Notes under the pieces: generated by a model
What the model was told of the DNA's origin: nothing
What the model saw: only the letters and a program-made list of their open reading frames with translations
Databases searched by the model: none
Shown: positions 11,848-23,248 of the stretch, in pieces
Position numbering within the stretch: position 1 is the stretch's first letter
Layout of the letters: each line of letters starts with the position of its first letter
Position numbers and translations under genes: made by a program
From: Pochonia chlamydosporia 170
Taxonomy: Eukaryota > Ascomycota > Sordariomycetes > Hypocreales > Clavicipitaceae
Reading direction: 5' to 3'
NCBI RefSeq assembly: GCF_001653235.2
Contig: NC_035795.1
Span: forward strand, 496,001-560,000
Length of the DNA: 64,000 bases

Positions 11848-12634
11848 GGCTGTAGATGGAAAAACGAATAAAACAGCCTGCTGTTATTACGAAGTACCAG
11901 CGCGGTGCACAATCTCTGCTGATGCAGAGTCCACACGCAATCAATATGTCGAAATTCCTTGCCTAGTACGTACGTCACTCTGACCACCAACCAGACTAGA
12001 GCACAGACCAAAACATCTCTCTCTCTATATATATATTTATATCTGGAAAACAAACAACTCCCAGATGGACAACCCAATTCAGAAAGATACAGTCAAAAGC
12101 AGTCCGCTCCGATGCGGGAGGACCCCATATCCGAACGGCGTGGGGCCATAAGTCCAACAACATGGCTTCACGGAGGGACCTCCGCCAAAAAGCGGCTGTA
12201 TCAGCTTAATGCCTTCGCCGGAGAGGCTAGAAAAAGAGAGCGTAAACACGCACAATTTCTTTTAAACAATAGTCATCATGCTTCATAAATCGGGGATCTA
12301 AATGCCACCGGAAGGAAAGCAAGCAATATTCTCGCTTTTAAAAGCATTTGGGCCAGTCGGCGGAAAAGGAAGGGTAATTGCAGCCCGAGGACATTTGTTT
12401 TTGCTATGTTGGGAATCAGATTTTGATTAAATCATGTGCCAATTCCTAAATAATAATCGAGAATCGCTGATGTGGCTTTCCCGTCAACCTCGAGAAATGC
12501 ATGTTGTGATGCACTCAGTACAATTCTAGGCTGCGTGCGAATTACACACACCATAGCTCAGAAAAGAGGTCAGTCGCCTTTAACGCAAAGCCAGAGGTGG
12601 ATCATAGCACAATACCCCGATGACTAACCGCAAG
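11848..12634. other. intergenic with short TC/TA microsatellite
   Basis: No supported gene. A TCTC then TATA dinucleotide stretch lies at about 12016-12042. The rest is upstream sequence of the NTF2-like gene and 3' flank of the acyl-CoA ligase. Confidence 0.5.
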
Positions 12635-14550
12635 CTACAGCTTTGACATCGGTTTGGCTTCAGTTGTCTTCTCGAGATCAATGGCGTCTCTTCTCGCCCA
12701 CTCCCTCATCACCTTTCGTTGTATCTTGCCACTGGCCAGTTTGGGGACTTCACTAATAAAAACAACACCTCCCTCGAGTCTTTTGTGCTTCGATACCCGG
12801 GAAGCTGTCCAGTTCTGTATGTCGATCGGCCGTAGTTTATCTTTGTATTGGTCCTGGAGAACGACGTATGCGCGTGGCAGCTCATTTCCATGCCTGGTAT
12901 TGGATGTTAGGGTTCTGATACCATCGCATAGAGGGGAAATTAAACGGCTGATCTTACAATGTAATTCCCACAACGGCAGCATCAGCAACATGTTTATTCT
13001 CTAGCAACACAGCCTCAAGTTCTGCGGGAGCAACTTGAAGACCGTTTACCTTTATAAGTTCCTATTTTATTGCGGTCAGTTTCTTATGTGGTTTAAGGTG
13101 TAGTGGAATCAAGCGTCATTTGGAGACTAACCTTCTTGCGGTCCACAATCCAGAAGAAACCATCCTGGTTACGGACCGCAATATCCCCAGTCCTGAGCCA
13201 ACCGTCTTGTATGGTTTCTCGCGTTGCCTTTTCGTTCTTCCAATACCCCATGCATACATTAGGTCCCCTGATGCAGAGCTCTCCAGGTGTACCGCTTGTA
13301 ACCTCCCGGCCTTCATCGTCTATGAGTTTGCACTGAGAGTTGGGCATAAGTCTGCCTACCGTGCCTTCGACATTGTCCGAGCTAGAAGGCATTGTGATGC
13401 TTGCGCAGGTCAGCTCAGTCATGCCCCAGCCTTGTCGGATGGGAATGCCAAATTTCTTTTGACAATCATTCTGGAGTTCGCTAGAGAGCGGCGCGGCGCC
13501 GCATCGTATCTCCTCAACACTCGAGAGGTCGTAATTTGCAGTCTCGGGGCGCTTTGACAGCATCACCAACACAGGGGGAGCAACCTGCAGGCTAGTGATT
13601 CTAAAACGGCTGACAGTATCAAGAAAACGCTCGAAGTTAAACTCCGTCATGACGTAGACGGGGTTTCCTAGTTTAAGGGCCATGAGAATGGTATACAACT
13701 GGCCATATGCATGATAAAGAGGGAGAAAGCCAACCCACCGCTCCTGTGGAGCGTTACCAGACTTCAAATATGGCGTGCCGACATATCTCATAAAATAACT
13801 TTGTTCAAGATTGGCAATAAGATTCGAATGCGACACACACACGCCCTTGGGTAGCCCTGTGGTTCCCGAGCTGTAGTTAATAGTAGCAATTGTTTGACTG
13901 GCCTCTTTAGGTGTCAAAGTCGGCCAATTCCAGCTGTCTGCTTGCTGTGAAGTCCCAAGAAGACAGGTCCAGTCTTTGATACCTTTACGGGTTGGCTCGA
14001 CTTCGTCAGAGAACTGGAATATTCGTTCCTTCGGTATACCAACCCTCTCACTCGCCTCTAACGCCCGGTCGAGGACCACAGGGTGTGCTAGTATTGCCTT
14101 TGCTGTCGAATTGGATAACTGATAGGCAAGTTCTGAATGGAGTCGCTTCAGTCAGCGTAGTACCAGAGAGATGAACGACAACCAGCGAACCTTTAATCGA
14201 AGTCTCACGCAGGCGGTTAGGGGTTACTTAGACGAACCTTGGGCAGTATATGATGGGTTGGCACCACTAAAAACACGGCCGGATCCTACAATACCGAGAT
14301 ATGCAACCGGGACGAAAATATGATTCGGTGTGAACATGAGAATAACGTCCCCCCTTTCCATACCCAGCTGAGAAAGTCCTGCTCCTAGTCTTTTCACCAA
14401 TTGCAGTGCTCTCTTCGGCGAGAGGTTCTTTTCAGGCTGGCTGCTATTGAACCAGAGCGGCTCGTCCGACACTGCCCGACCACCAAAGAGATATGACAGC
14501 AAATCGGTTTGGGGTATGTCCAAATCAGGAAATGGAGACTTGAACGGCAT
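12635..14550 (-). CDS. peroxisomal 4-coumarate:CoA ligase-like acyl-CoA ligase
   Basis: Exons 14550-14238, 14132-13132, 13061-12958 and 12893-12635 give 558 residues, the usual length of 4CL-like ANL enzymes. Adenylation motifs are all present: YSSGTTGLPKG (P-loop A3), GWGMTE (A5), GWLRTGD (A7), DRKK joined to ELIKVNGLQVAP (A8 hinge) and PKLASGKIQRK (A10 with the catalytic Lys). The enzyme would activate a carboxylic acid with ATP and transfer it to CoA. The protein ends in SKL, a classic PTS1 peroxisomal import signal, so the substrate is probably a fatty or aromatic acid handled in peroxisomes. Fungal relatives serve beta-oxidation or secondary metabolism, and the exact substrate cannot be read here. 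The start is the ATG giving MPFKSPFPDLDIPQ. An upstream in-frame TTG is not used. Confidence 0.93.
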
Positions 14551-15627
14551 CTTGGTTTCTTGTCGCTCGCGGCAGCCTTGGGACCTTATCGACACAGAAG
14601 CTTCGGCTTGGAGTTTAATCGAAAGCAAAAGCAATTTGGCGAGTCTCTCAACTTAAGACCGAGAAAGTGTCCTCAAGCTCCTCGAAAAGATCGGCTGCAA
14701 GTGAGGAGTATATCCGACCATCGGAATTCGCCCCTACCTTGTTGCCTCGGCTCCGGTGAGCTTCCATGGATCTTTTGAGGAGCTTGCTGTGGAGAAAATT
14801 CTGGGGTAGCGCTACGGGGAGAGTGGAACACATCAATAAACCCCATGGACAAGTAACTGGTGTGCACTTGCTAAGCAGACGATGTTCAACGGCACTCAAT
14901 ATCATTCCGCGGGAAATGGTCAGGAATTCGGACACCGTATCAGTCCTGTATTTCTACAAGCTGCCTTTGTGGAAAGCGGAACGAGGCTCTACTCTCCTCC
15001 TGGGGTGCCGTTCAAAAGCGCACCACCTCTCGCTGCTTTAAGGAACCGGCAAGGAACCGGCAGACTACATCCAATAACTCTTCGAAAAAGTATCGCTGAA
15101 GGTCTTGAACCAGAGGCTCGCATTTTGTCTCATCTCGCTGTCATTAAAGGTGTGATATTAATAAGGTTCGCAGAATCATTCTCTTTTGGTCCCTCACCTC
15201 TCTCGCAGACATGAGAGAATAGTCGTCGTTCGAGGGGGAAACAAGAACAAATCACGGCATTCTTATGCATATTCAACCTGGCTGACTCGAGACACGGCCA
15301 AGCTAAATAAAGGGCGTAAGATGTGTGGGAGTCGCCTCGCTCTAAGCTGACAAGGGAGAAAACATCAATCACCTGCGCTGTCAATGTAGGTATATATGGG
15401 GATATCTATTCCAGGAGATCTATATCTACCTCTAGTACCGCCCTTCAAATTACCAATACACTCAGTTGCATATCCAGACTACTACAACGAGAGGAAAGTA
15501 CCTCCCCTCACAATCAATACATGGTGTTCGGCTCCAATCAGCAACTACTATATACCTTGGTAGTAGAGAAAAACAATAAAGGACGACGCAACAGCAGGAT
15601 GAAACAACAATGATATCATGACCGGAC
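14551..15627. other. intergenic, nothing supported
   Basis: Upstream region of the acyl-CoA ligase and 3' flank of the next minus-strand gene. Several ORFs up to 110 codons on both strands overlap each other and show no domain. Confidence 0.5.
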
Positions 15628-15960
15628 CTATGGCTTTGGTCCACCAAATCTAGAAATGCCGTTTCGAATGCTCGAATCGACCTTCTTGGCCATTTTCTCG
15701 AGAGGCAGACGGTTATCCACTCGCTGGACAGCTCTTGAAATGGGAGGCTCAATGCGCTGTACTGCGCGTTCAACAGGCGGAGTAAAGTAGGAGATGTTGC
15801 GCTCCCATCTGGGTGCCCACTTGGCTGTTTGGCGTGCTAGTCTTTCTTCGGCGCCAGGCATGACGAGATAGAGAGGTGTGAGGACACCGACACCAGCAGC
15901 ACCCATGCAAAGCACCTCGGAACGCTTGGCTCCGGGTAATTTTGGGATGCGATGAGGCAT
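15628..15960 (-). CDS. small conserved membrane protein, function unknown
   Basis: Single exon, 110 residues from the ATG at 15960 (MPHRIPKLPGAKRSEVL). One hydrophobic span lies at about residues 16-36 (VLCMGAAGVGVLTPLYLVM). It is followed by an Arg/Trp-rich segment (RLARQTAKWAPRWERN) and an amphipathic part with repeated PPVERAVQRIEPPISRAVQR units. The basic N-terminus plus a single span would suit a mitochondrial inner-membrane or ER protein. I do not recognise a named family. Regular amphipathic repeats and clean codon use support it as real. Confidence 0.7.
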   Translation of the reverse strand: MPHRIPKLPGAKRSEVLCMGAAGVGVLTPLYLVMPGAEERLARQTAKWAPRWERNISYFTPPVERAVQRIEPPISRAVQRVDNRLPLEKMAKKVDSSIRNGISRFGGPKP

Positions 15961-17361
15961 GATGGCGATTGGAAGGTTGCGGGCGAGCGAATTTAACGCT
16001 CAAGAGTATCAGAATACGGTATGATGAGATGACCTTGCTTAAAAAGCATTAGCTGTGCTGCGATTACTCGTGATTATTGGGGCGTACCAGTTGTAGCGGA
16101 CCAGCTACTGAGAGAGAAGTGAAATAATCGAAGGCACCAGACGATATGGAGAGAAGAGAGAAGAGAGTCTCAAGACGAACAATCACAGGTGAGGAGAAAT
16201 CAGGGAGGGGGAAAGGTGTGTCATAAATACGTCCACTGGGGACAAGCCAGAGCCAAGTCGCAACGTGCATGGGGGTGGTGGCGTGTGTACTTTGGTTGGG
16301 CTGGCCGTCAGGTACTCCTGTAAGGCATTATCCAGGAACTGTACATGTTTCTCCGCATTTTGGTACGCTGCCTGGGTAGCTTTGCCGTTGCGAGGTCGAA
16401 TGACGGTAGATGTATTATGGAGGTCAATGCAACATTGCCTCCACTAGTCATGCCACCAATGCAGGACTCTCCGCATTTCAATGCTGACAAGATGAGACAG
16501 AAGCAAAGGGAGGTGCTGATTAGTCAAATTACCGCTGCTCTCCTTTTGCCTGTTTGCAAAGAACAAGAGGACTTACTGGAAGCATTGGTTTGAAATAGAA
16601 CAAGGCACTGTCGACAATAGCCAAGGAAATTTACCTAGATACTTCAGCAGCTTAGCCATCTCTAAACTCAAAACAACCTCAACATGATTGTTTTGGTTGG
16701 AGGTGGCGTTGGTCCTTGCTGCTTGCGGTGCAGAATGTCACACACATACTCCGTACCTCCCCCGTCCGGTCTCGAGTAACAAAATGCCTGGTGGCAGGCA
16801 GATGGAACTCTCAACGTATCAAACTTGAAGATTCTGCGTTCCATCACCGGGCTTGCCTTACGATGTTCCTAATCTTCGTCTTTGAGTACTCCAGCAGATT
16901 GAGGACTATCGTGTTACTCCACCCCCAGAATCGCGATCCACTTCCCCAGACCAAGCCCTTGCAATGACCCATATGACTGACCCATGCCCACGATGTCCTC
17001 ACCTTGGCCTCAGCTTGTTATCGCCCCTCTCTTGAGGGATAAATTCAGAGGCGCCGTCATTCAAGGCCGACCCACCTGAACAACTAAAGACCAAATTGCC
17101 AACTTGATCATAATGATCTTTGGTGCCCGGTGGTGCTGGAAGGTTTTAGCAGTTTCCCTGGGCATGTAGAAAAACTGTATTCCCCTGTGATAGGGGCGAG
17201 AAATAGCCATATTACGGGACGCTGACGTCTACTATATACTCTGGCCGGAAGAGATGTTACAGCTAGAAAAAATTATTGTATCTTTCTGAATCTGCTGCTC
17301 CCTTGAGTGGAATATCCGTTTTTGTAGTGTTTTTGCAGGACAAAATACGCCCTGCGAGACC

Positions 17362-17402
<41 letters not shown>

Positions 17403-17926
17403 AATGTTCGTGTTAATTACTCTCCCCCAGGCTTAAAAAAAAAAAGAATTCGAAAATCAAAACTGCGTTTCCCATATTTTTCATGGTGGCTCCTAGAGAC
17501 CTATTGCTTTTTTTTTTTTTTGGCGGTATTTCTTTTCTCCTTGTTTTTATTTTTCTTATTTTTAAGTGTGCTATTTAACGACCTAAATTCGCTGAAAAAA
17601 AAAATACCACCTTAAAAGATATTTTTTACACCCTATAAAATAAATAAAGTCATTCAAAAAAAAAAAAACCTCGCCCTAAAAAATAGAAACAAATAAAAAA
17701 AATCAATTTAGAGCTACAAAAAAAAATAATCCGCCCTTTTTCGAGTTGTCTAAAACTAAATTAAAGCAGTTTAAGAGGCATGTTATTTGTTTGATTTGTA
17801 TTTTTTTGTGGCGAACACTGGATTTTATGGAGAACATTTGAAATACATGTACATACTTCTGGATCCGACTTGACAAACTCGATCTTTGAATCTTGAACAA
17901 ACAATGAGAATGGCTGGTTGGTCACC
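15961..17926. other. long spacer with A/T homopolymer island
   Basis: No supported gene. A TACTCCGTAC motif lies at 16747-16756. From about 17260 to 17830 the sequence is dominated by A and T runs. An 83-codon ORF at 16345-16593 has no recognisable domain and was not called. Confidence 0.6.
17364..17401. repeat. uninterrupted A run of 38 bases
   Basis: A pure poly(A) tract on the + strand inside an A/T homopolymer island. It could be a slippage-prone microsatellite or the remnant tail of a retroposed element. No flanking target duplication was obvious by eye. Confidence 0.9.
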
Positions 17927-19003
17927 ATGATAGCAAAACTGATGATTATGACGACTGCGTTCCAGTTCACATCACAAGGGGCAACCTTGGCGGGATTGGA
18001 AGATCAGACTCCTCTTGTTGCGCCGGAAAGAGCCATGGAGCCAAGCATACAAAATCAAAACCCGTTGCGTGTCAATGGGAATACAAGTATTAGTGTTGTA
18101 AAGCCGGGTACAGAACTTCGCATTCTCTGTGCTGGGGATTCTATCACCCAAGGCACATTAAGTGAAACGGATGGGGGTGATGGCAATGGCTTCCGGCTTC
18201 GCCTTCGCGATAAATTGTATAGTGAGTCAGGGCTCCAAAGCATACTTTCGTAAACTGCCTGATGCGAGTTGGGTAGTTGTTAATTTTCACAAAGAAGACA
18301 GAATCATATTCGCAGGAACAGAGACCGTGGAGAGTGGGACTATGAGTGACGGTTACTTTGTGAGTGATCAGGCAGGTAGTCTCCCCTACGAGGAGTCATC
18401 AACTGACATTGGATGACCCCATAGGCCGCTTGGCCGGGAAAGACGATTCAGTTCATATCAGAGAATATCGGCCCATCACTTGAACAGCGTCCCAACATAA
18501 TCTTGCTTCACGCCGGAACGAACGACATGAATCCAAACAGGGCCATCTCCAAGGAGGGAAATGATCCAGTCAAAGCGTCAGAGCGACTGGGTGTCCTGAT
18601 AGACAAGCTGGTGGCAAGGTGTCCAGGCGCAGTTGTGCTTGTGGCCATGATTATAGATACCTGTGATCCAGCTCAGTCACAGGCAACCAAGTTGTTCCAA
18701 ACTCTGATACCGGGCATTACACAGCAGCGCCTTGATGATGGAAAGCAAGTACTTGCAGTAAACTTTACCTTGTTCCCCACAGGAGAGCTCCGAGATTGCA
18801 TACATCCAACGAATAAAGGGTATATGCTTCTTGGAGACTATTGGGCCAATGTCTTGGCACAGGTTCCTAAGGAATGGGTTCGACCACCCATGGGCGAGGA
18901 TCCGGATCGGTCCCTTTCCATAAGGAATAAAATGGTGGATCGGGTTTGGTTACTGCTCTCCTTTGCCGTGGCTCTTGTACATTCATTTTTGACAGATAGA
19001 TAA
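17927..19003 (+). CDS. SGNH/GDSL hydrolase, CE3-like esterase with C-terminal hydrophobic tail
   Basis: Exons 17927-18221, 18295-18359 and 18425-19003 give 312 residues. Block I is GDSITQG with the nucleophile at Ser72. Block III is LLHAGTNDMN. The catalytic pair is DCIH (Asp244, His247) near the end of the fold. The intermediate stretch AGTETVESGTMSDGYF joined to AAWPGKTIQ resembles carbohydrate esterase family 3, so deacetylation of a polysaccharide or oligosaccharide is a reasonable guess. The N-terminus (MIAKLMIMTTAFQFTSQG) is a weak signal peptide. The C-terminus ends with WLLLSFAVALVHSFL and a few polar residues, which could be a tail anchor or a GPI-attachment signal. Intron 1 ends in AAGAAG, so the second exon could also start three bases later, at 18298. 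The gene borders an A/T-rich island. Confidence 0.88.
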
Positions 19004-19396
19004 TCTTTTTTGTGGCAATAGTTGGTTGTGATGCGAGCAGCTGTTGACTCCAAGTTATGTGCTGGAACTTTGCAGGCGTTGGACGCTAATTGGCTGTGAC
19101 CCACAATGACCTCAGCTGCCCGGGCTGCATCAAATCCGTACCGTGTTGTTGCTCTGCCTTCCACCACCGAATTGTACCTGCGCCGCGTCGCCATCGAGAA
19201 TTCTGTCGCGGCTCGGCAATCTGTGCCCTATTACCATATGGGTTGATTGCTTCAACGTTTGCGACGACACAACTTGTACGCTGGAGAAGAATTTCGCTCC
19301 ATGGCCGGAGCCTAGAGGCTTCCTACGTGGCCGCCCCGGCCGACCCATTTCCCGACAACGACAGACTTGTTCCATTGACTTGATCGCTCAATCACT
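19004..19396. other. intergenic, WAPL promoter
   Basis: Short spacer between two plus-strand genes. Nothing further is supported. Confidence 0.5.
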
Positions 19397-21746
19397 ATGG
19401 CTTCACGACATGGGCCCAGCGCCCCAAGCAACATAGGCCCCCAGAGAATGGCCACGTATGGAGCGTCATCTCGAAAAAGACCATCGGCGGTCGCGAAGGC
19501 TCACGATGCGGAACCCGACCAATCGAGGTCAAACTTATCGCAAATATACGACTACCCTTCGTCGCCTGAGAATTCCTATCAACCGCTTAAACACCGAGAT
19601 TCGTCGCTCAAAGTCCCGAAAAAGAAGGCGACTGCCTCACTTTCGAAAGTAAACCCTGCCTCTACAACAGTCGACGCAGCGCGGCTCCCAGCTTCCAAAA
19701 ATGGAATGGCACGAAAGAGAGATTTTGCATTCGCCTTTGCGGCCGATCATGGTCGAAAGGCCAAACGAGACGAATCCTCCAGTCAAAAGCATGATGACAG
19801 AGACGCGGCGAGTGCCGTGGTCCAACAGAGGCCCAAGATTGATCCCGTCAGCAATCCTTCTCGTGCCCCGAAGCCATCTACGGACAGTGTTGCCGTCGGA
19901 TCTAGGGATTTGACTTCTATGAGCGCGAAGCAGGTCAAACGCACAATTGCACATTCTTCGCGTCGCCCGCGCTTGATCGATGCTCTTGCTGCACAGAAGG
20001 TGTCTCTATCTTCATACGATGATGATGATGACGACGACGGGAGAGGACCAGAAATACCGCCAAGAGGTGATCTGAAACGAGGTTTAAGTAGTCGAGATTT
20101 CTACTCTGAAGACACAGATCTGGGTATCCGTACTCCAGATCGCCGAGGGACGACGACACCAGCGAATCGTAAGGTTAGATTCACATACAGCCAGTCTCGG
20201 AGCATTGCCAGTGAATCGCAAACCCCCGATGTCTTCGATAGTCCCAGCAGAGCTCCAGAGGATGACTTGGATCCACTGTTGGCCGAGCCGCGTGCAGTTT
20301 CTAGCCCTCAAGCCGATGCCTTTGCGCCCGATGAATCCGACGACGAAGATAACACTCAACCTGCGATCAAAAGCGTCCATGAGTTACGGCGGGCAGGGGC
20401 AAATAATAGATTCGCGGATGAGATGGACGATTTAATAGCTAGAATTGGGGCCCCTGGGCCGAGCAGTTCTACCATGAGAAGGAATGCACTCTGTGAATTG
20501 GTACAAAAGCTTCAGCGGAAGGAGTTTCTGAGGCAATTTCGAGACCACGCGTCTCGCGATATGGTTGCTCGAGATATTGGCAAAGAAGAGGACATTATTT
20601 GTGGTTTTGCTCTCGTATCCGCCTTGCTTTCGTTTCTAACGTCTGGCCCGGCCCCGAACCTGCTGCGTCAATTGGCACACGACGGTGTTGGTAGGCTGCT
20701 GTCCCTTCTTCTCCGCCGTGACGAGGACATTGCTTTGGTTGCCTCCCAAAAGAAGATGAACCTGTCGAGAACGTCAAGGTCTTCGGTGGAAGGAGTGAAA
20801 GCCATTCTGCGGGGCCTACCAATGTGGCATGGTTATCAGCCTGTCGACGTCTCCCCACGAACGGCCGCTCTTCAATTGATGGCCCTGCTCAGCCGATGTG
20901 CAGATGCCGCGTTGCTGGATCAAATTCTGTCCGACTCACAGCGAGACATAATCTCTGTTGCATCTTGGGCCAGCGACCAGGGCTCCTTCACTGAGGTGGA
21001 CTATGCCCTGACTGTTTTCATGCTCGAAACGCTGTCTAGCGCCGGGGTCGCCTCAAGGCTGAATTCGGACGGTGGTCATCCGAGGAGGATTGCCAGACTT
21101 CTTTCGGCGGCACTCCAACGATGGCCCAGTGGACGGTCGGAGCTGGACTCGGCAATCCTCAAACTGGCTATCAACACTACCAATACGGAGAGCGAGGCGG
21201 CTGCGTTCGATGACTCGCAGCTGTCTACGGGACTGGCAAATCGCGTGTGTCATCTTTTTGCCAATGTCCATGGGGCAATCGCCGCGGGGAAGCTGAATGG
21301 TGAGACGTATGACGAGCTCTTGCTCATGCTGGGTGTTATGATAAACATTATGGAACACTGCACCCCGGCCAGGCGGGCAGTAAATGAAGACACGATGCAT
21401 AATCTAATGAAGCTGTGGCAGGATAATCAGGAGACTGTTGGCGAGGTAAGCTTTCCACTGCACCTCAATACTTGCAGTCAGTCGCTTTGCTGTTATGCTA
21501 ATCCAGTAACAGGCGGACTCGGTAGATAAGTCCAAACTGAGCGTCGCCGTTGGATACTTGTCTGTGCTACTTGGGTATATGTGCCTCGCAGGCCAGGCGC
21601 GTGAGCAGCTGGAGCAACTTGTTGGAGCCAGAGCACTACCAGACCTGCGGGCTGCGATCCAACAATTCGCCGGGATGTACAGGGCGGTGGATAACAAAGC
21701 TCACACCATGGATATTCTAGTGCAGGAACTCCGGCGAATGCCTTGA
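19397..21746 (+). CDS. WAPL/Rad61 cohesin-release factor
   Basis: Exons 19397-21445 and 21513-21746 give 760 residues. The first ~330 residues are polar, basic and probably disordered, with an acidic run of Asp near residue 210. The conserved WAPL domain begins at about SVHELRRAGANNRFADEMDD and continues with the helical repeats MRRNALCELVQKLQRKEFLR, GFALVSALLSFLTSGP and DVSPRTAALQLMALLSRC to the second exon (LSVAVGYLSVLLGYMCLAG). WAPL binds Pds5 and opens the cohesin ring, controlling sister-chromatid cohesion and loop size in the nucleus. The intron donor follows GTT GGC GAG. Retention would introduce a stop shortly after, so the spliced form is the full-length one. Confidence 0.9.
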
Positions 21747-22541
21747 CGTAGTGGCTACATTTGCCTCTAGACTGATCTCGCGAAGATCGTGCCATGTCGG
21801 AGAGCATGGCATCAATTGATGTCTTTGCTGGTTGAGGCTGCCCAGCCGTTACTCGCTCATGCTGCGCTAGCACTTGAGACGCTTCCCGGCACCGGCAGCC
21901 ACTCTGTCTCTGGTATTCGCTGGTTGATCGCCTGGTATGCTGATAGTAAGATGGATTAAGTGACAAGTGGTTCATTATATCACTGTCAGCTTGTTACGTG
22001 AATTAATGATAGCTCTGCATTGGCTCTTTCAAAGTTCGTGAATTCGTGGAGAGAGTTTGAAAATGTCTGGTCTGATCGACCTGGTCAATCGCAGAAGCGG
22101 CAGTCAGTCTTCCAAGGCTGCATGCACAAGTTGTGCCATGTCGTCAATCGCATGCGGCCAGAATTGTCTTGCCTGCCATCTGCTGCCAATAGCAGCCCAG
22201 TCTATCAATAGCCACCAGACAGGTTGAGCCTTGCATGTGTGTGACCAGATATCGCTGGGCCGAACTGACCCACCCCACACTGCAACTCACATTACGTGTG
22301 GTGTCTGGTCTGGTGGGCTGACCAGGCTTCTTCCTGACGTCTAGTGGCTGGTCCCCTCTGGACTGGCATCATGGATTTGCCTTGCACCCTGTTCATCAAA
22401 TCGTGCAACCCCAATTAGCATTGTCGAAGTGACCGATGTCCTACAAGCGTTTGCTTCCGCACCGTCGCACCAAGCAATAAACTGCCTATACATACAGAAT
22501 TTATCAGTTTGATACCTCAACTGCCGACTACCACCGCGAGA
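21747..22541. other. intergenic, Rheb promoter
   Basis: No gene is supported. Short direct and inverted copies of CTGGTCTGGTGG and its reverse-complement parts lie around 22170-22340. Confidence 0.5.
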
Positions 22542-23248
22542 ATGTCGGCGCCGAAGCAAAGAAAGGTTGCCATCGTCGGCAGCCGATCGGTCGGTATGTG
22601 CAGCTTCGACCCAATGCCCCCAATCTGGAAGACCTCCAATAGTGACTAGAACCAGGAAAGTCGTCCCTTGCGGTTCAATTCGTCGATGGCCATTTCGTCG
22701 ACAGCTACTACCCCACGATTGAGAACACTTTTAGCAAGACGATTAGATATAAGGGTCAGGATTATGCCACTGAAATCGTCGACACCGCAGGCCAAGACGA
22801 GTACAGCATCCTGAACTCCAAACATTTCATCGGAATCCATGGGTATATGCTCGTGTACTCGGTCTCATCCTTACCCTCGTTTGAGATGATCCAAGTCATC
22901 CGGGAAAAAATCCTTAACCATCTGGTAAGCAGCCGTCATTAAGGCCAATCGTATCATGCCGTGAGTTCTCGCCACTGACAGTGCGCCACTTTTGGCTGTG
23001 TTCATCAGGGGAGCGAATCTGTCCCTATCGTAATAGTTGGCAACAAGAGCGACTTGCGACCCGAACAACGCCAAGTGAGCCCAGAGGAGGGAAAGAAGCT
23101 ATCAGAGAAGCTGCAATGCGGTTGGACAGAGGCGAGCGCCCGGTATAATGAGAACGTTGGCCGGGCATTCGAGCTTTTAATTGCCCAGATTGAGAAGTCT
23201 CAAAACCCCGGGGAGGCACCAGAGAAGAGCAACTGCTCTGTAATGTAA
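22542..23248 (+). CDS. rhbA: Rheb-family small GTPase (TORC1 activator)
   Basis: Exons 22542-22593, 22656-22924 and 23009-23248 give 186 residues. The first exon is only 52 bases, and the P-loop spans intron 1 (GSRSVG then KSSL). Other nucleotide-binding boxes are the switch I sequence YYPTIENTF, DTAGQDEY (G3), NKSD (G4) and EASA (G5). The Arg at the second variable P-loop position (GSRSVGKS) is typical of Rheb rather than Ras. HFIGIHGYMLVYSV also matches Rheb. The C-terminus CSVM is a CaaX box for farnesylation, so the protein sits on endomembranes such as the vacuole. Rheb couples nutrient status to TORC1 and, in fungi, to arginine and lysine uptake. The gene is complete and intact. Confidence 0.96.

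Noticed and set aside
13103..13557. Plus-strand ORFs of 60-145 codons inside the acyl-CoA ligase
   Set aside because: Antisense shadows of a well-conserved gene.
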